5,144 bases of DNA from Chlamydiota bacterium (GCA_021772365.1 JAJFMC010000060.1:1-5144), one strand, 5' to 3'; shown: positions 1 to 5,144, numbered from the stretch's first letter. Notes: generated by a model not told the origin, from the letters alone. Made by a program: numbers and translations.

Positions 1-24
1 ACTGCGTCTCTGCGCCCCTGCGTT
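1..24. repeat. Three tandem imperfect octamers (NCTGCGYY)
   Basis: The first 24 bases divide into three 8-nt units, actgcgtc, tctgcgcc and cctgcgtt, which share the core CTGCG. Read on the minus strand this is an ACGCAGRG-type octamer string. Similar strings (such as ACGCAGAGGCGCAGAG) are, from general knowledge, widely dispersed in bacterial genomes and are often found just upstream of GxxExxY-type protein genes. No such gene is visible here, and the array runs into the window edge, so more units may lie to the left. The octamer periodicity is seen directly; the link to the dispersed family is recollection. Confidence 0.5.
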
Positions 25-158
25 GAATCCTGTCATATGAAATTACCTGTGGTTATATTTTTCTTGGCGCTACTTATCTAAAGAGTTTACGAAAAGAAAA
101 TTCTATGGGAATAGTAAATTTTTTAGCATCAACTATTTAAAGTTTTAGCGGGAATTAC

Positions 159-204
159 TGATTACTAAATGCCATTCTATTTAGAGTTTTTTGCAGGATG
201 AGCA
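159..204 (+). repeat. 46-nt dispersed direct repeat, copy 1
   Basis: This segment matches 4696-4741 at 42 of 46 positions without gaps and in the same orientation. It contains a 6-bp palindrome, CTAAAT (165-170) and ATTTAG (179-184), with an 8-nt spacer, followed shortly by six Ts and then CAGGATGAGCA. The stem is AU-rich, so this is a weak terminator candidate at best. It may equally be the end of a mobile element or a miniature repeat. The flanking bases diverge sharply on both sides. The two copies bracket the hypothetical gene and the dehydrogenase operon. Confidence 0.75.
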
Positions 205-224
205 GTATATAACATTTCAATTCG

Positions 225-259
225 GACACAAAAAAGGTCACTTTTTTTAAGTTTGTGTC
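225..259. repeat. Inverted repeat, GACACAAA / TTTGTGTC, with nested hairpin
   Basis: GACACAAA at 225-232 is perfectly complementary in inverted order to TTTGTGTC at 252-259. Inside it, AAAAAAG and CTTTTTT form a second, alternative 7-bp hairpin around a GTCA loop. It could be a bidirectional A/T-tract terminator for an unseen left-hand gene, or an operator. The 11-nt right edge TTTGTGTCACC (252-262) recurs inverted as GGTGACACAAA at 4614-4624. Confidence 0.45.
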
Positions 260-270
260 ACCACAGGCAC

Positions 271-281
271 GGCCTTCGGCC
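271..281. other. Small GC-rich hairpin (GGCC-TTC-GGCC)
   Basis: GGCCTTCGGCC can form a 4-bp G/C stem with a three-base loop in an otherwise AT-rich region, followed by TTT and an A-run. It may act as a short transcription terminator for a gene to the left, but the T tract is too short to be convincing. Confidence 0.25.
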
Positions 282-383
282 TTTAAAAATAATGTATTTT
301 TTCATTGTAAATATGGATCCAGTAATTTCCGTGAAATAATTATTATAACCCTGAGCCCGATTAAAACCTCTAATTAATTGGTG

Positions 384-412
384 TTGATTTGTTATTTATA
401 AGGGTGTATGAT
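384..412 (+). promoter_or_regulatory. Sigma70-type promoter for the 213-aa gene
   Basis: A -35 box TTGATT (384-389, four matches to TTGACA) and a -10 box TATGAT (407-412, five matches to TATAAT) are separated by the ideal 17 nt. A start near 419 would give a leader of about 44 nt to the ATG at 463. A ribosome binding site AGAGG (452-456) sits 6 nt before that ATG. No operator or riboswitch-like structure is apparent in the short leader. Confidence 0.6.
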
Positions 413-462
413 GTTTATTCTTAGTAAGGTGAGTGGCTGATTAAAAGAAAAAGAGGTTTGTT

Positions 463-1104
463 ATGATAATTAATTTACAAGATGCAACTATTGAAAATAG
501 TCCGTTCGGATTGAATCAATACTTTCCGATGCCTAACGCTTTTAGTAAGGGACCAAGTAAAACCATTACCGCTTTGTTGTCAAATAAATACTTTAATTTG
601 GAGTTTGGTATCGACAGCGGAGCAGGCGGTCTACCGGTAATCGATTTTAGTAAATTTGTTAAACCGTTGGAAACACCCGATTTAAAACTACAACTCTGTA
701 ACTTTCATGACATGACCATGAACAAAGTAGGATTTTTCACACCGGTAAAATATGGTAAAGATGGAGAGGCTGTAAAAGCTCATGGTTTGAAGGGTAGAGA
801 CGTCGAGTTTTTCGATAGCTATTTTTCTCTTGGTGGCAAGGTAGCTATTATCAATAAAGCTGTATCTAAAAAAGAAGGTACCGGTTTTTTCATCAAAACT
901 AAAGAGCCATGGTACATGATTGCTTTGAAGGTGATTTCTTACGCTACACTGATTGTTCCTGCTTTCATGCTGATTGGAAAGGCCATCGCTCGATCAATGA
1001 TCCAGTACAAAGCACACAATTTATTTGTACCGAGTAATGAATCCGCACCTGAGCAAACATACAATAAAGTGAACGATCTTGCTAAGGACCTCATAAGAAT
1101 CTAA
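463..1104 (+). CDS. Hypothetical protein with one C-terminal membrane segment, chlamydial-type
   Basis: The 213-residue product has no function I recognise. The N-terminal 145 residues look soluble, are rich in Phe, Asn, Gly and Lys, and contain no catalytic motif I can identify. There is no N-terminal signal peptide. One hydrophobic segment spans about residues 152-174 (ALKVISYATLIVPAFMLIGK), followed by positive charges (ARS, QYK) and a polar tail to residue 213. This pattern, a short helix of the ALKVISYxTLIxP type near the C-terminus, recalls chlamydial hypothetical families such as DUF648; that link is from memory and tentative. The ATG is supported by AGAGG 6 nt upstream and a well-spaced promoter, so it is probably a monocistronic, expressed gene. 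Its base composition is visibly more AT-rich than the operon it converges on, with 8 bp between the stop codons and no evident terminator. An anchored or secreted host-interaction protein is possible but unproven. Confidence 0.8.
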   Translation: MIINLQDATIENSPFGLNQYFPMPNAFSKGPSKTITALLSNKYFNLEFGIDSGAGGLPVIDFSKFVKPLETPDLKLQLCNFHDMTMNKVGFFTPVKYGKDGEAVKAHGLKGRDVEFFDSYFSLGGKVAIINKAVSKKEGTGFFIKTKEPWYMIALKVISYATLIVPAFMLIGKAIARSMIQYKAHNLFVPSNESAPEQTYNKVNDLAKDLIRI

Positions 1105-1112
1105 GGAGTTGG

Positions 1113-2345
1113 CTAAACGAGTGCTGCGGGGTTTTGCAGGATGCTACCATAGTAGTGTGAGAAGCTTGCTGCCATATCCCCATCAACGATACGATGGTCG
1201 AAACTCCACGATAGATTCAGTGTGTCACGCACCATGAGTTCATCATTTTTTACGATAGGGCGCTTTTGGATGCGTGCCACTGCCAAAATAGCGACTTCGG
1301 GGTAGTTAATCACAGGAGTCGCCCACATTCCACCACCACCAAGAACACCGAAATTACTGATCGATACCGTTGATCCCTTCATGTCTTGCGAGCTTAGTTT
1401 GTGGCCAAGGGCTGCAGTTTTTAGTTTGTCGAATTCTTTGATAATCTCTTCCAGTGACATATCCTGAACACCGCGCATGACGGGAACGATGAGGCCGTGT
1501 CCGGTGTTGATGGCGATCCCGACATTTTGCTGTTTGTGGATAATCAGTTCATGGTTATCCATGTCGATACAGCTATTAATCTTTGGGTATTGCTTGCAGC
1601 TAAGAGACAGAGCTCTGATGAAAAAGGGCATGTAGGTGAGGCGTATCTTCTCTAGTGCTGCCTCTTTTTTGACGTTTTGACGCAGCTGTACGAGGCGTGT
1701 GGCGTCGATCTGTTCGAAATAGGAAAAATGGACAGCATTCTGCTCGGACTGTGCCATTTTCTCAGCCATGAGACGTGGGATGCCAACGATTGGCTCGATG
1801 ACATCGTCGGAGAACCGTGGAAATTCAACAGGCGCTTCTTGTTTTTTTGGTGGGCAGTAGCTACTTATGTCTTCTTTAGTCACCCGACCTTCCGGACCCG
1901 ACCCCTTGATGTCGTTGATGTCGATACTGAGATCTCTTGCTAGTTTACGTATTGGTGGAGTGGCAAGAGCTTTTGATGATGATGAGGTTCGAGGGGAAAG
2001 TGAGGAATGTTTTGGAATGTCTTTCTTCGGTGGAGGCAGAGACCGCTCCGGACATATAGAAGACGTTTTTGGTTTCGTTCTTTTTACAATGGCAGCTTCG
2101 ATGAGAGTGATATCGTAGAGCGGTTTGTCTTTGATGGCTATTTCGCCGGCGGAGAAATATTGCTTAGTCAGTGTTCCCGGATAGGGTGCCGGTAGCTCTA
2201 CAGTAGCTTTGTCCGTCATGACGACAACGACAGCTTCATCTTGCTGTAACTCGTCGCCAACATCCTTCAACCATTCGATCACCTCTCCTTCGACGACTCC
2301 TTCGCCGATGTCCGGTAGGGTCACTGTGTGGATGTTGTCTGTCAT
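1113..2345 (-). CDS. bkdB: Branched-chain 2-oxoacid dehydrogenase E2 (dihydrolipoyl acyltransferase)
   Basis: This 410-residue protein would be the structural core of the complex, moving the acyl group from E1 to CoA via a swinging lipoyl arm. Domains in order: one lipoyl domain (about 5-82) with the lipoylated Lys46 in MTDKATVELPA; a Ser/Pro/Lys-rich flexible linker (about 88-127); a peripheral subunit-binding domain (about 128-163, PPIRKLARDL to GRVTKEDI); and the acyltransferase domain (about 180-408). The active site motif DHRIVDGD is present, with His384 and Asp388. Stretches such as HFSYFEQID, LTYMPFFIRALSL and GLIVPVMRGVQ resemble branched-chain E2 more than pyruvate E2, though E2 sequence alone is a weaker guide than E1. 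One lipoyl domain fits bacterial and mitochondrial branched-chain E2. It is third in the operon, 11 nt after E1-beta, with GAGGAG 5 nt before the ATG. No E3 follows; the gene ends convergently against the hypothetical gene. Many genomes label this family pdhC. Confidence 0.93.
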   Translation of the reverse strand: MTDNIHTVTLPDIGEGVVEGEVIEWLKDVGDELQQDEAVVVVMTDKATVELPAPYPGTLTKQYFSAGEIAIKDKPLYDITLIEAAIVKRTKPKTSSICPERSLPPPKKDIPKHSSLSPRTSSSSKALATPPIRKLARDLSIDINDIKGSGPEGRVTKEDISSYCPPKKQEAPVEFPRFSDDVIEPIVGIPRLMAEKMAQSEQNAVHFSYFEQIDATRLVQLRQNVKKEAALEKIRLTYMPFFIRALSLSCKQYPKINSCIDMDNHELIIHKQQNVGIAINTGHGLIVPVMRGVQDMSLEEIIKEFDKLKTAALGHKLSSQDMKGSTVSISNFGVLGGGGMWATPVINYPEVAILAVARIQKRPIVKNDELMVRDTLNLSWSFDHRIVDGDMAASFSHYYGSILQNPAALV

Positions 2346-2350
2346 GTGGA

Positions 2351-2356
2351 CTCCTC
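2351..2356 (-). promoter_or_regulatory. Strong ribosome binding site of the E2 gene
   Basis: On the minus strand the E1-beta stop TAA is immediately followed by GAGGAG, then five bases (TCCAC) and the E2 ATG. This is close to the ideal Shine-Dalgarno sequence and spacing, and it fixes the E2 start. It is better than the sites before E1-alpha and E1-beta, which may favour higher E2 synthesis, as expected for a multi-copy core. Confidence 0.75.
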
Positions 2357-3334
2357 TTAGTATGATAGCGTGTCAAGTAGTGCTTGTTTCACGCGGTAGC
2401 TGTCTGGTAGGTACTCGTGTTCTAACGTGTGTGGGAAAGGGGTATCGACACCGCAGCATCTGTTGACTGGTGCTTCGAGAGATAAAAAGCAATGTTCCAT
2501 GATGAGTGCCGATAGCTCTGCTCCGAACCCTTGGGTCTTGGGTGCTTCATGGCTGATGACGCAGCGGCCAGTTTTCTGTACAGAGACGGTGATGGTATGG
2601 GTGTCCAATGGATTCAATGTGCGGAGGTTGATGACTTCGACATCAATACCATGTTCATTTAACAATTCTTCAGCAGCAGCCATATTCTGATGGTGTTGTG
2701 CGCCCCAGCCAATGAGGGTGATGTCTTTTCCTGAACGGGCGACATGTGCCTGACCGAGGGGGATGGTATACTCTTCTTCCGGTACCTCTTCTTTTATCGC
2801 ACGGTAGATGCGTTTCGGTTCAAGGAACAGGACTGGATCATTAGAGCGTATTGCCGAAGCGAGCAAACCTTTGGCATCGTAGGGTGATGATACGCAGACG
2901 ACATTAAGTCCTGGAGTATGGAGAAACTGTGCTTCCGGGGATTGCGAGTGGTAGTGTCCACCATGAATCCCTCCACCACAAGGTGTACGAATGACCATAG
3001 GAGCGGAATACTGGTTGCCTGTGCGGTACCGCATTTTGGCTAGCTCATTGACGATTTGATCGTATGCGGGGAATATATAGTCGGCGAACTGGATTTCACA
3101 AATTGGTTTGAGGCCTTTTTGCGCGACGCCGATGCCGAAGCCGATGATTCCTTGCTCACATAGCGGGGTGTTGAAGCAGCGTTCTTCCCCAAAACGCTCT
3201 TGTAGTCCGGAGGTTACCCTGAATACTCCTCCAAAATAGCCTGCATCTTCACCGAACGTGAGAAGTTTGTTGTCGCGCGCAAACTCCTGGTGTAGCGTCT
3301 GGTTGAGGGCTTGGATGATGTTCATTTGTGTCAT
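2357..3334 (-). CDS. bkdAB: Branched-chain 2-oxoacid dehydrogenase E1 beta subunit
   Basis: This 325-residue protein is the beta half of the thiamine diphosphate-dependent alpha2beta2 E1 that decarboxylates branched-chain 2-oxoacids and reductively acylates E2. The pyrimidine-binding domain (about 5-180) carries GEDAGYFGGVFRVT (28-41), NTPLCEQGIIGFGIG (55-69) with Glu60 expected to activate the ThDP aminopyrimidine, EIQFADYIFPAYDQI (80-94) and YHSQSPEA (128-135). The C-terminal transketolase-like domain (about 195-322) contains VINLRTLNPLD, ISHEAPKTQGF and CGVDTPFPHTLE. These blocks closely follow mammalian BCKDHB, including FGGVFR and FADYIFPA, supporting branched-chain rather than pyruvate specificity. 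Length is normal for the family and all key residues are intact. Its ATG overlaps the E1-alpha stop in ATGA, implying translational coupling; GAGGA lies 9 nt upstream, inside E1-alpha. Confidence 0.95.
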   Translation of the reverse strand: MTQMNIIQALNQTLHQEFARDNKLLTFGEDAGYFGGVFRVTSGLQERFGEERCFNTPLCEQGIIGFGIGVAQKGLKPICEIQFADYIFPAYDQIVNELAKMRYRTGNQYSAPMVIRTPCGGGIHGGHYHSQSPEAQFLHTPGLNVVCVSSPYDAKGLLASAIRSNDPVLFLEPKRIYRAIKEEVPEEEYTIPLGQAHVARSGKDITLIGWGAQHHQNMAAAEELLNEHGIDVEVINLRTLNPLDTHTITVSVQKTGRCVISHEAPKTQGFGAELSALIMEHCFLSLEAPVNRCCGVDTPFPHTLEHEYLPDSYRVKQALLDTLSY

Positions 3335-4446
3335 GATGGTTCGTCCTCAGGAAAAAAGCGTTGGAGCTCTTCATATTGCTGCTGTAGGGGAGGGGGGATA
3401 TCGAAGTAGACATCTTCGAATAGCGATTTGAGTGAAGGAGGCGCTGTTTGTTTGGCGGTATTGATCGCTTGCGTTGTTTCTTCGGCGACCTGTTTTAGCC
3501 ACTCTTGCTCCCTTTCCTCATCCCACAAGTCGTGTTTCTCGAGGTAGCGACGTAGCCGTAGGATGGGGCACTGCTCTTTATGCTTTTCGACTTCTTCATC
3601 ACTACGATAGGAGGAGGGGTCGTCTGAAGTGGAGTGTCCACTCATGCGATAGGTCATAGCTTCGAGGAGGACTGGTCCTTTCCCTTCTAAACATTCGCGA
3701 CGGGCGCGTTGGACGATTTCATAGGTAGCGAAAAAATCATTGCCGTCAAAACGGTAAGCTTGGATACCGTAGCCTTCGCCTTTAGGAGCAATCCCATCGG
3801 AAGAAAACTGTTCTTTCGCCGGGGTTGAAATGGCGAAACCGTTATTCCTGCAGAAAAAAATTGCAGGTGCTTTTCTGACGGCCGCGAAATTTAAGCCTGC
3901 ATGGAAATCGCCTTCCGAAGTGGCACCTTCACCGAAGTAACAGATAGCGACGGTAGGTTCACCTTGTATTTTCATGGCATAAGCACAACCTGCAGCATGA
4001 GGGATTTTTGTGCCGATCGGCGATGAAACCTGTACGACATTGAGTTCTCTAGAACCAAAATGATTGGGCATCTGCCGCCCTTTGATGAGGTCTTTTTCGT
4101 TACAGAACATGTGATGGATATAATCCTGGATGGGGAAGCCTCGCCAGAACATGATGCCACATTCGCGGTATTGCGGGTACATCCAGTCTGCTGGGTCTAG
4201 AGCAGCAGCGCTTGCTACGGAGCACGCCTCTTCACCTAAAGAACTCATCGCAAAGGAAATCGTCCCTTGGCGCTGGAGAGTGATCATTCGCTCGTCGATA
4301 TGACGGGTGATGATCATTGTTTTGTAACCCTTTATAAGGATGTCATCGGGAATTTCTATCGGAAAGTGTGGGGATAGCGTTCCGTCAGGTGAAAGGTAGG
4401 AAAGGGTTTCAAAGTGGTTGTTATGTTTATTTGCTGTCATGATCAT
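3331..4446 (-). CDS. bkdAA: Branched-chain 2-oxoacid dehydrogenase E1 alpha subunit
   Basis: This 371-residue protein is the alpha half of E1 and supplies the ThDP diphosphate/Mg binding site. The ThDP motif runs from GEGATSEGD (172-180) to the Asn pair in FFCRNNGFAIST (197-208). GEG rather than GDG is normal for branched-chain E1-alpha. Other hallmarks are GRQMPNHFGSRELN (123-136), SSPIGTKIPHAAG (141-153) and the active-site loop HSTSDDPSSYR (271-281), matching the mammalian BCKDHA loop whose Ser after His is the kinase target; no kinase gene is seen here. The C-terminal part (SLFEDVYFDIPPPLQQQ) also follows BCKDHA. It is first in the operon. The ATG at 4446 is preferred over the second one 6 nt on, because AAGGA sits 7 nt before it. 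In the genus Chlamydia, from memory, the branched-chain E1 is a single alpha-beta fusion protein; here the subunits are separate, as in most bacteria. The gene is intact, and some annotation may call it pdhA. Confidence 0.95.
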   Translation of the reverse strand: MIMTANKHNNHFETLSYLSPDGTLSPHFPIEIPDDILIKGYKTMIITRHIDERMITLQRQGTISFAMSSLGEEACSVASAAALDPADWMYPQYRECGIMFWRGFPIQDYIHHMFCNEKDLIKGRQMPNHFGSRELNVVQVSSPIGTKIPHAAGCAYAMKIQGEPTVAICYFGEGATSEGDFHAGLNFAAVRKAPAIFFCRNNGFAISTPAKEQFSSDGIAPKGEGYGIQAYRFDGNDFFATYEIVQRARRECLEGKGPVLLEAMTYRMSGHSTSDDPSSYRSDEEVEKHKEQCPILRLRRYLEKHDLWDEEREQEWLKQVAEETTQAINTAKQTAPPSLKSLFEDVYFDIPPPLQQQYEELQRFFPEDEPS

Positions 4447-4468
4447 TTATCGATCCTTTTCAATACCT

Positions 4469-4497
4469 AAAATAGTCGTTGAGTGAATTCTCGTAAA
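4469..4497 (-). promoter_or_regulatory. Weak candidate promoter of the dehydrogenase operon
   Basis: On the minus strand, TTTACG (4497-4492) and TATTTT (4474-4469) are spaced by 17 nt. Each matches the sigma70 consensus at four of six positions. Transcription would start near 4462, leaving only about 15 nt before the ATG at 4446, just enough for the AAGGA ribosome binding site at 4458-4454. The tight leader and weak boxes make this a guess; the true promoter could lie further upstream. Confidence 0.25.
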
Positions 4498-4677
4498 GGA
4501 CCTACTTAAAACAAAGAGAATCAATTGTGTAATGTTTATTTGATTAAATAGGGAGACAGAAAATTTTCATATACATCAAGCTAATTCATAAATATCGGGC
4601 AGGCCAGGCATGGGGTGACACAAATCAGTCAAATCACAAATTTTTCACACTCTATAAATCGAGCCATTTTTATCCTA

Positions 4678-4694
4678 GTTTATCATGAATAAAC
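4678..4694. repeat. Short palindrome GTTTAT-n5-ATAAAC
   Basis: GTTTAT (4678-4683) and ATAAAC (4689-4694) are perfect inverted repeats separated by CATGA, immediately upstream of copy 2 of the 46-nt repeat and absent beside copy 1. It could be an operator-like site, but it is about 230 bp upstream of the operon start, so no regulatory role is established. Confidence 0.3.
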
Positions 4695-4695
4695 G

Positions 4696-4741
4696 TGAAT
4701 ACTAAATGTCATTCTATTTAGTGTTTTTTACAGGATGAGCA
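4696..4741 (+). repeat. 46-nt dispersed direct repeat, copy 2
   Basis: This is the second copy of the segment at 159-204, in the same orientation, with four substitutions and no gaps. The palindrome CTAAAT (4702-4707) / ATTTAG (4716-4721) and the six-T run are conserved. One substitution (A to T right after ATTTAG) lengthens the stem here by one A-T pair. Three of the four differences fall outside the stem arms and T run. Conservation ends abruptly at 4741. Confidence 0.75.
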
Positions 4742-4763
4742 AGATGAAGTCGGCTTCGATTTT

Positions 4764-4824
4764 GGTGCTGTTGCAAAAAATTGTCAAACTCGAGTGCCCC
4801 GAAGGGCTTATATTGCAACAGAGA
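4764..4824. mobile_element. Miniature element or IS remnant with IS6-like inverted ends
   Basis: CTGTTGCAA (4768-4776) and TTGCAACAG (4813-4821) form a perfect 9-bp inverted repeat. The left end, GGTGCTGTTGCAAA, resembles terminal repeats of IS6-family elements (GGNNCTGTTGCAAA type, as in IS26 and IS431). The interior is only about 36 bp and lacks any transposase. Its centre holds GCCC-CGAA-GGGC (4796-4807), which on the minus strand is a four-pair stem closing a UUCG tetraloop, a very stable RNA hairpin. It could be an internally deleted IS, a miniature inverted-repeat element, or a chance structure. No target-site duplication is evident. Confidence 0.4.
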
Positions 4825-4837
4825 GGGGCAACGCCCC
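4825..4837. other. GC hairpin GGGGC-AAC-GCCCC
   Basis: A perfect 5-bp G/C stem with a three-base loop lies right after the IS6-like inverted ends. Neither strand shows a T-run immediately after it, so it is not a standard intrinsic terminator. It may be part of the same repeat element. Confidence 0.35.
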
Positions 4838-4915
4838 AATGTCACTGAATTAAAATAATTTCTTTTTTTTCGCAGCTTTGCATCACCGAATAGGTCGCGC
4901 GTCAGCGCTTTGGAG

Positions 4916-5144
4916 GTGCGCCTGGTATGCACAATAACTAGTTGATGAAAACTCAACCACAGCACCGAAAGGAGGGAATAGACTGACGAAAGCAAGGGTG
5001 TCCGAAGAAACCAAAAGCAAGCGATCCTAGCAGCTAGAGAGATCACGCGTTCCGGTAAAGAATTTGTGGTTGATATCGACTTATCAAAATTCTTTGATAG
5101 AATCAACCATGACAGACTAATTTATCGATTAGGAACTCAAATAG
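4916..5144 (+). mobile_element. Internally deleted group II intron, 5' part
   Basis: GTGCGCC at 4916 matches the conserved 5' end of bacterial group II introns (GTGYG). It is followed by domain I-like elements: GTGC/GCAC pairing (4916-4932), the GTTGA-TCAAC hairpin (4941-4957), a CC-GAAA-GG tetraloop stem near 4964-4972, and the tract TGACGAAAGCAAGGGTGTCC (4984-5003), which I recall from domain I of group II introns. A normal intron would need several hundred more bases of domains I-III before its ORF. Here reverse transcriptase codons begin within about 90 nt. I infer an internal deletion joining domain I to the RT gene near 5000-5005. Such a copy should not self-splice. The 3' part lies beyond the window. 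Confidence 0.6.
4982..5144 (+). pseudogene. Group II intron reverse transcriptase/maturase fragment
   Basis: The frame opens after a TAG at 4979-4981 and stays open to the window edge. From about 5003 it reads RRNQKQAILAAREI, then SGKEFVVDIDLSKFFDRINH and DRLIYRLGTQI. This corresponds to the RT region following the GFRPxR motif and to RT motif A (DIDLSKFFD) with a catalytic Asp encoded at 5078-5080. The preceding N-terminal RT blocks are missing and replaced by intron domain I sequence, and no ATG with a ribosome binding site lies in frame upstream in the window. The YADD motif, maturase and any endonuclease domain would lie to the right and cannot be judged. I call it a 5'-truncated pseudogene, although a downstream start outside the window cannot be excluded. 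Confidence 0.75.

Larger units (their letters stand above)
1..462. other. Left intergenic region, no gene
   Basis: This 462-bp AT-rich stretch holds no credible coding sequence. It contains the octamer array at the left edge, copy 1 of the 46-nt repeat, a long inverted repeat, a small GC-rich hairpin and the promoter of the following plus-strand gene. The hairpins could belong to the 3' end of a gene lying to the left of the window. The stretch 82-158 shows nothing I can interpret. Confidence 0.7.
4447..4915. other. Right intergenic region, no gene
   Basis: About 470 bp without a credible gene separates the operon start from the intron remnant. It holds a weak operon promoter, a short palindrome, copy 2 of the 46-nt repeat, an IS6-like inverted-end element, a G/C hairpin and a poly-pyrimidine run near 4860-4870. 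GCGC-gtca-GCGC at 4897-4908 can form a small hairpin just before the proposed intron 5' boundary. A long open frame on the minus strand here shows no protein-family resemblance and runs antisense through the intron and RT sequence. Confidence 0.65.

Noticed and set aside
37..81. 14-codon ATG frame encoding a hydrophobic peptide (MKLPVVIFFLALLI)
   Set aside because: It looks like a signal-peptide start, but it is too short, lacks a ribosome binding site and hits a stop at once. A truncated lipoprotein or leader peptide cannot be supported.
1132..1143. TTTTGCAGGATG also found inside repeat copy 1 (189-200)
   Set aside because: A 12-nt match within the coding end of E2 is near chance expectation for a window this size and does not extend.
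1677..2466. Several overlapping plus-strand open frames across the E2 and E1-beta genes
   Set aside because: They are antisense shadows of strongly conserved minus-strand genes with no protein-family signal of their own.
3907..3933. GEG instead of GDG in the ThDP motif of E1-alpha
   Set aside because: Branched-chain E1-alpha subunits normally carry GEG here, so this is not a missing catalytic residue.
4825..4837. GC hairpin as an intrinsic terminator
   Set aside because: There is no adjacent T-run on either strand; the poly-pyrimidine run near 4860 is too far away.
4714..5106. 130-codon open frame on the minus strand
   Set aside because: It runs antisense to the group II intron and RT fragment, crosses repeat copy 2 and the IS6-like element, has composition unlike a real protein and resembles no family.

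Overview
The window looks like a stretch of a bacterial chromosome, most probably from an environmental (amoeba-associated) member of the Chlamydiota. This assignment is an inference. It rests on a small hypothetical protein whose single C-terminal membrane segment has the look of chlamydial hypothetical families, on the branched-chain type 2-oxoacid dehydrogenase genes, and on AT-rich spacers with decayed mobile elements. No marker gene settles the taxonomy.

Layout: positions 1-462 are non-coding. They hold a three-unit octamer repeat at the extreme left edge, one copy of a 46-nt repeat, a long inverted repeat, a small GC-rich hairpin and a good sigma70-type promoter. That promoter serves a plus-strand gene (463-1104) for a 213-residue protein of unknown function. 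Eight bases after it, convergently, ends a minus-strand operon (4446 down to 1113) encoding E1-alpha, E1-beta and E2 of a branched-chain 2-oxoacid dehydrogenase complex. E1-alpha and E1-beta overlap by ATGA, and E2 follows 11 nt later with a strong GAGGAG ribosome binding site. No E3 (dihydrolipoamide dehydrogenase) gene is present, so the complex would need an E3 encoded elsewhere.

Positions 4447-4915 are again non-coding. They hold a weak candidate operon promoter, a second copy of the 46-nt repeat (42 of 46 identical, same orientation), and a roughly 60-bp element with IS6-like inverted ends around a tight hairpin. From 4916 the sequence reads as the 5' end of a group II intron (GTGCGCC start and domain I-like hairpins). 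It runs within about 90 nt straight into the middle of a group II intron reverse transcriptase (VVDIDLSKFFDRINHDRL), so the intron appears to be internally deleted. The RT fragment continues past the right edge.

Functionally, the three operon genes should act together: E1 (alpha2beta2, ThDP-dependent) decarboxylates branched-chain 2-oxoacids, and the lipoylated E2 transfers the acyl group to CoA. The products would feed branched-chain fatty acid synthesis or energy metabolism. The most noteworthy non-genic signals are the direct repeats bracketing the 4.5-kb gene block and the chimeric intron remnant at the right edge. I see no convincing novel multi-gene system.
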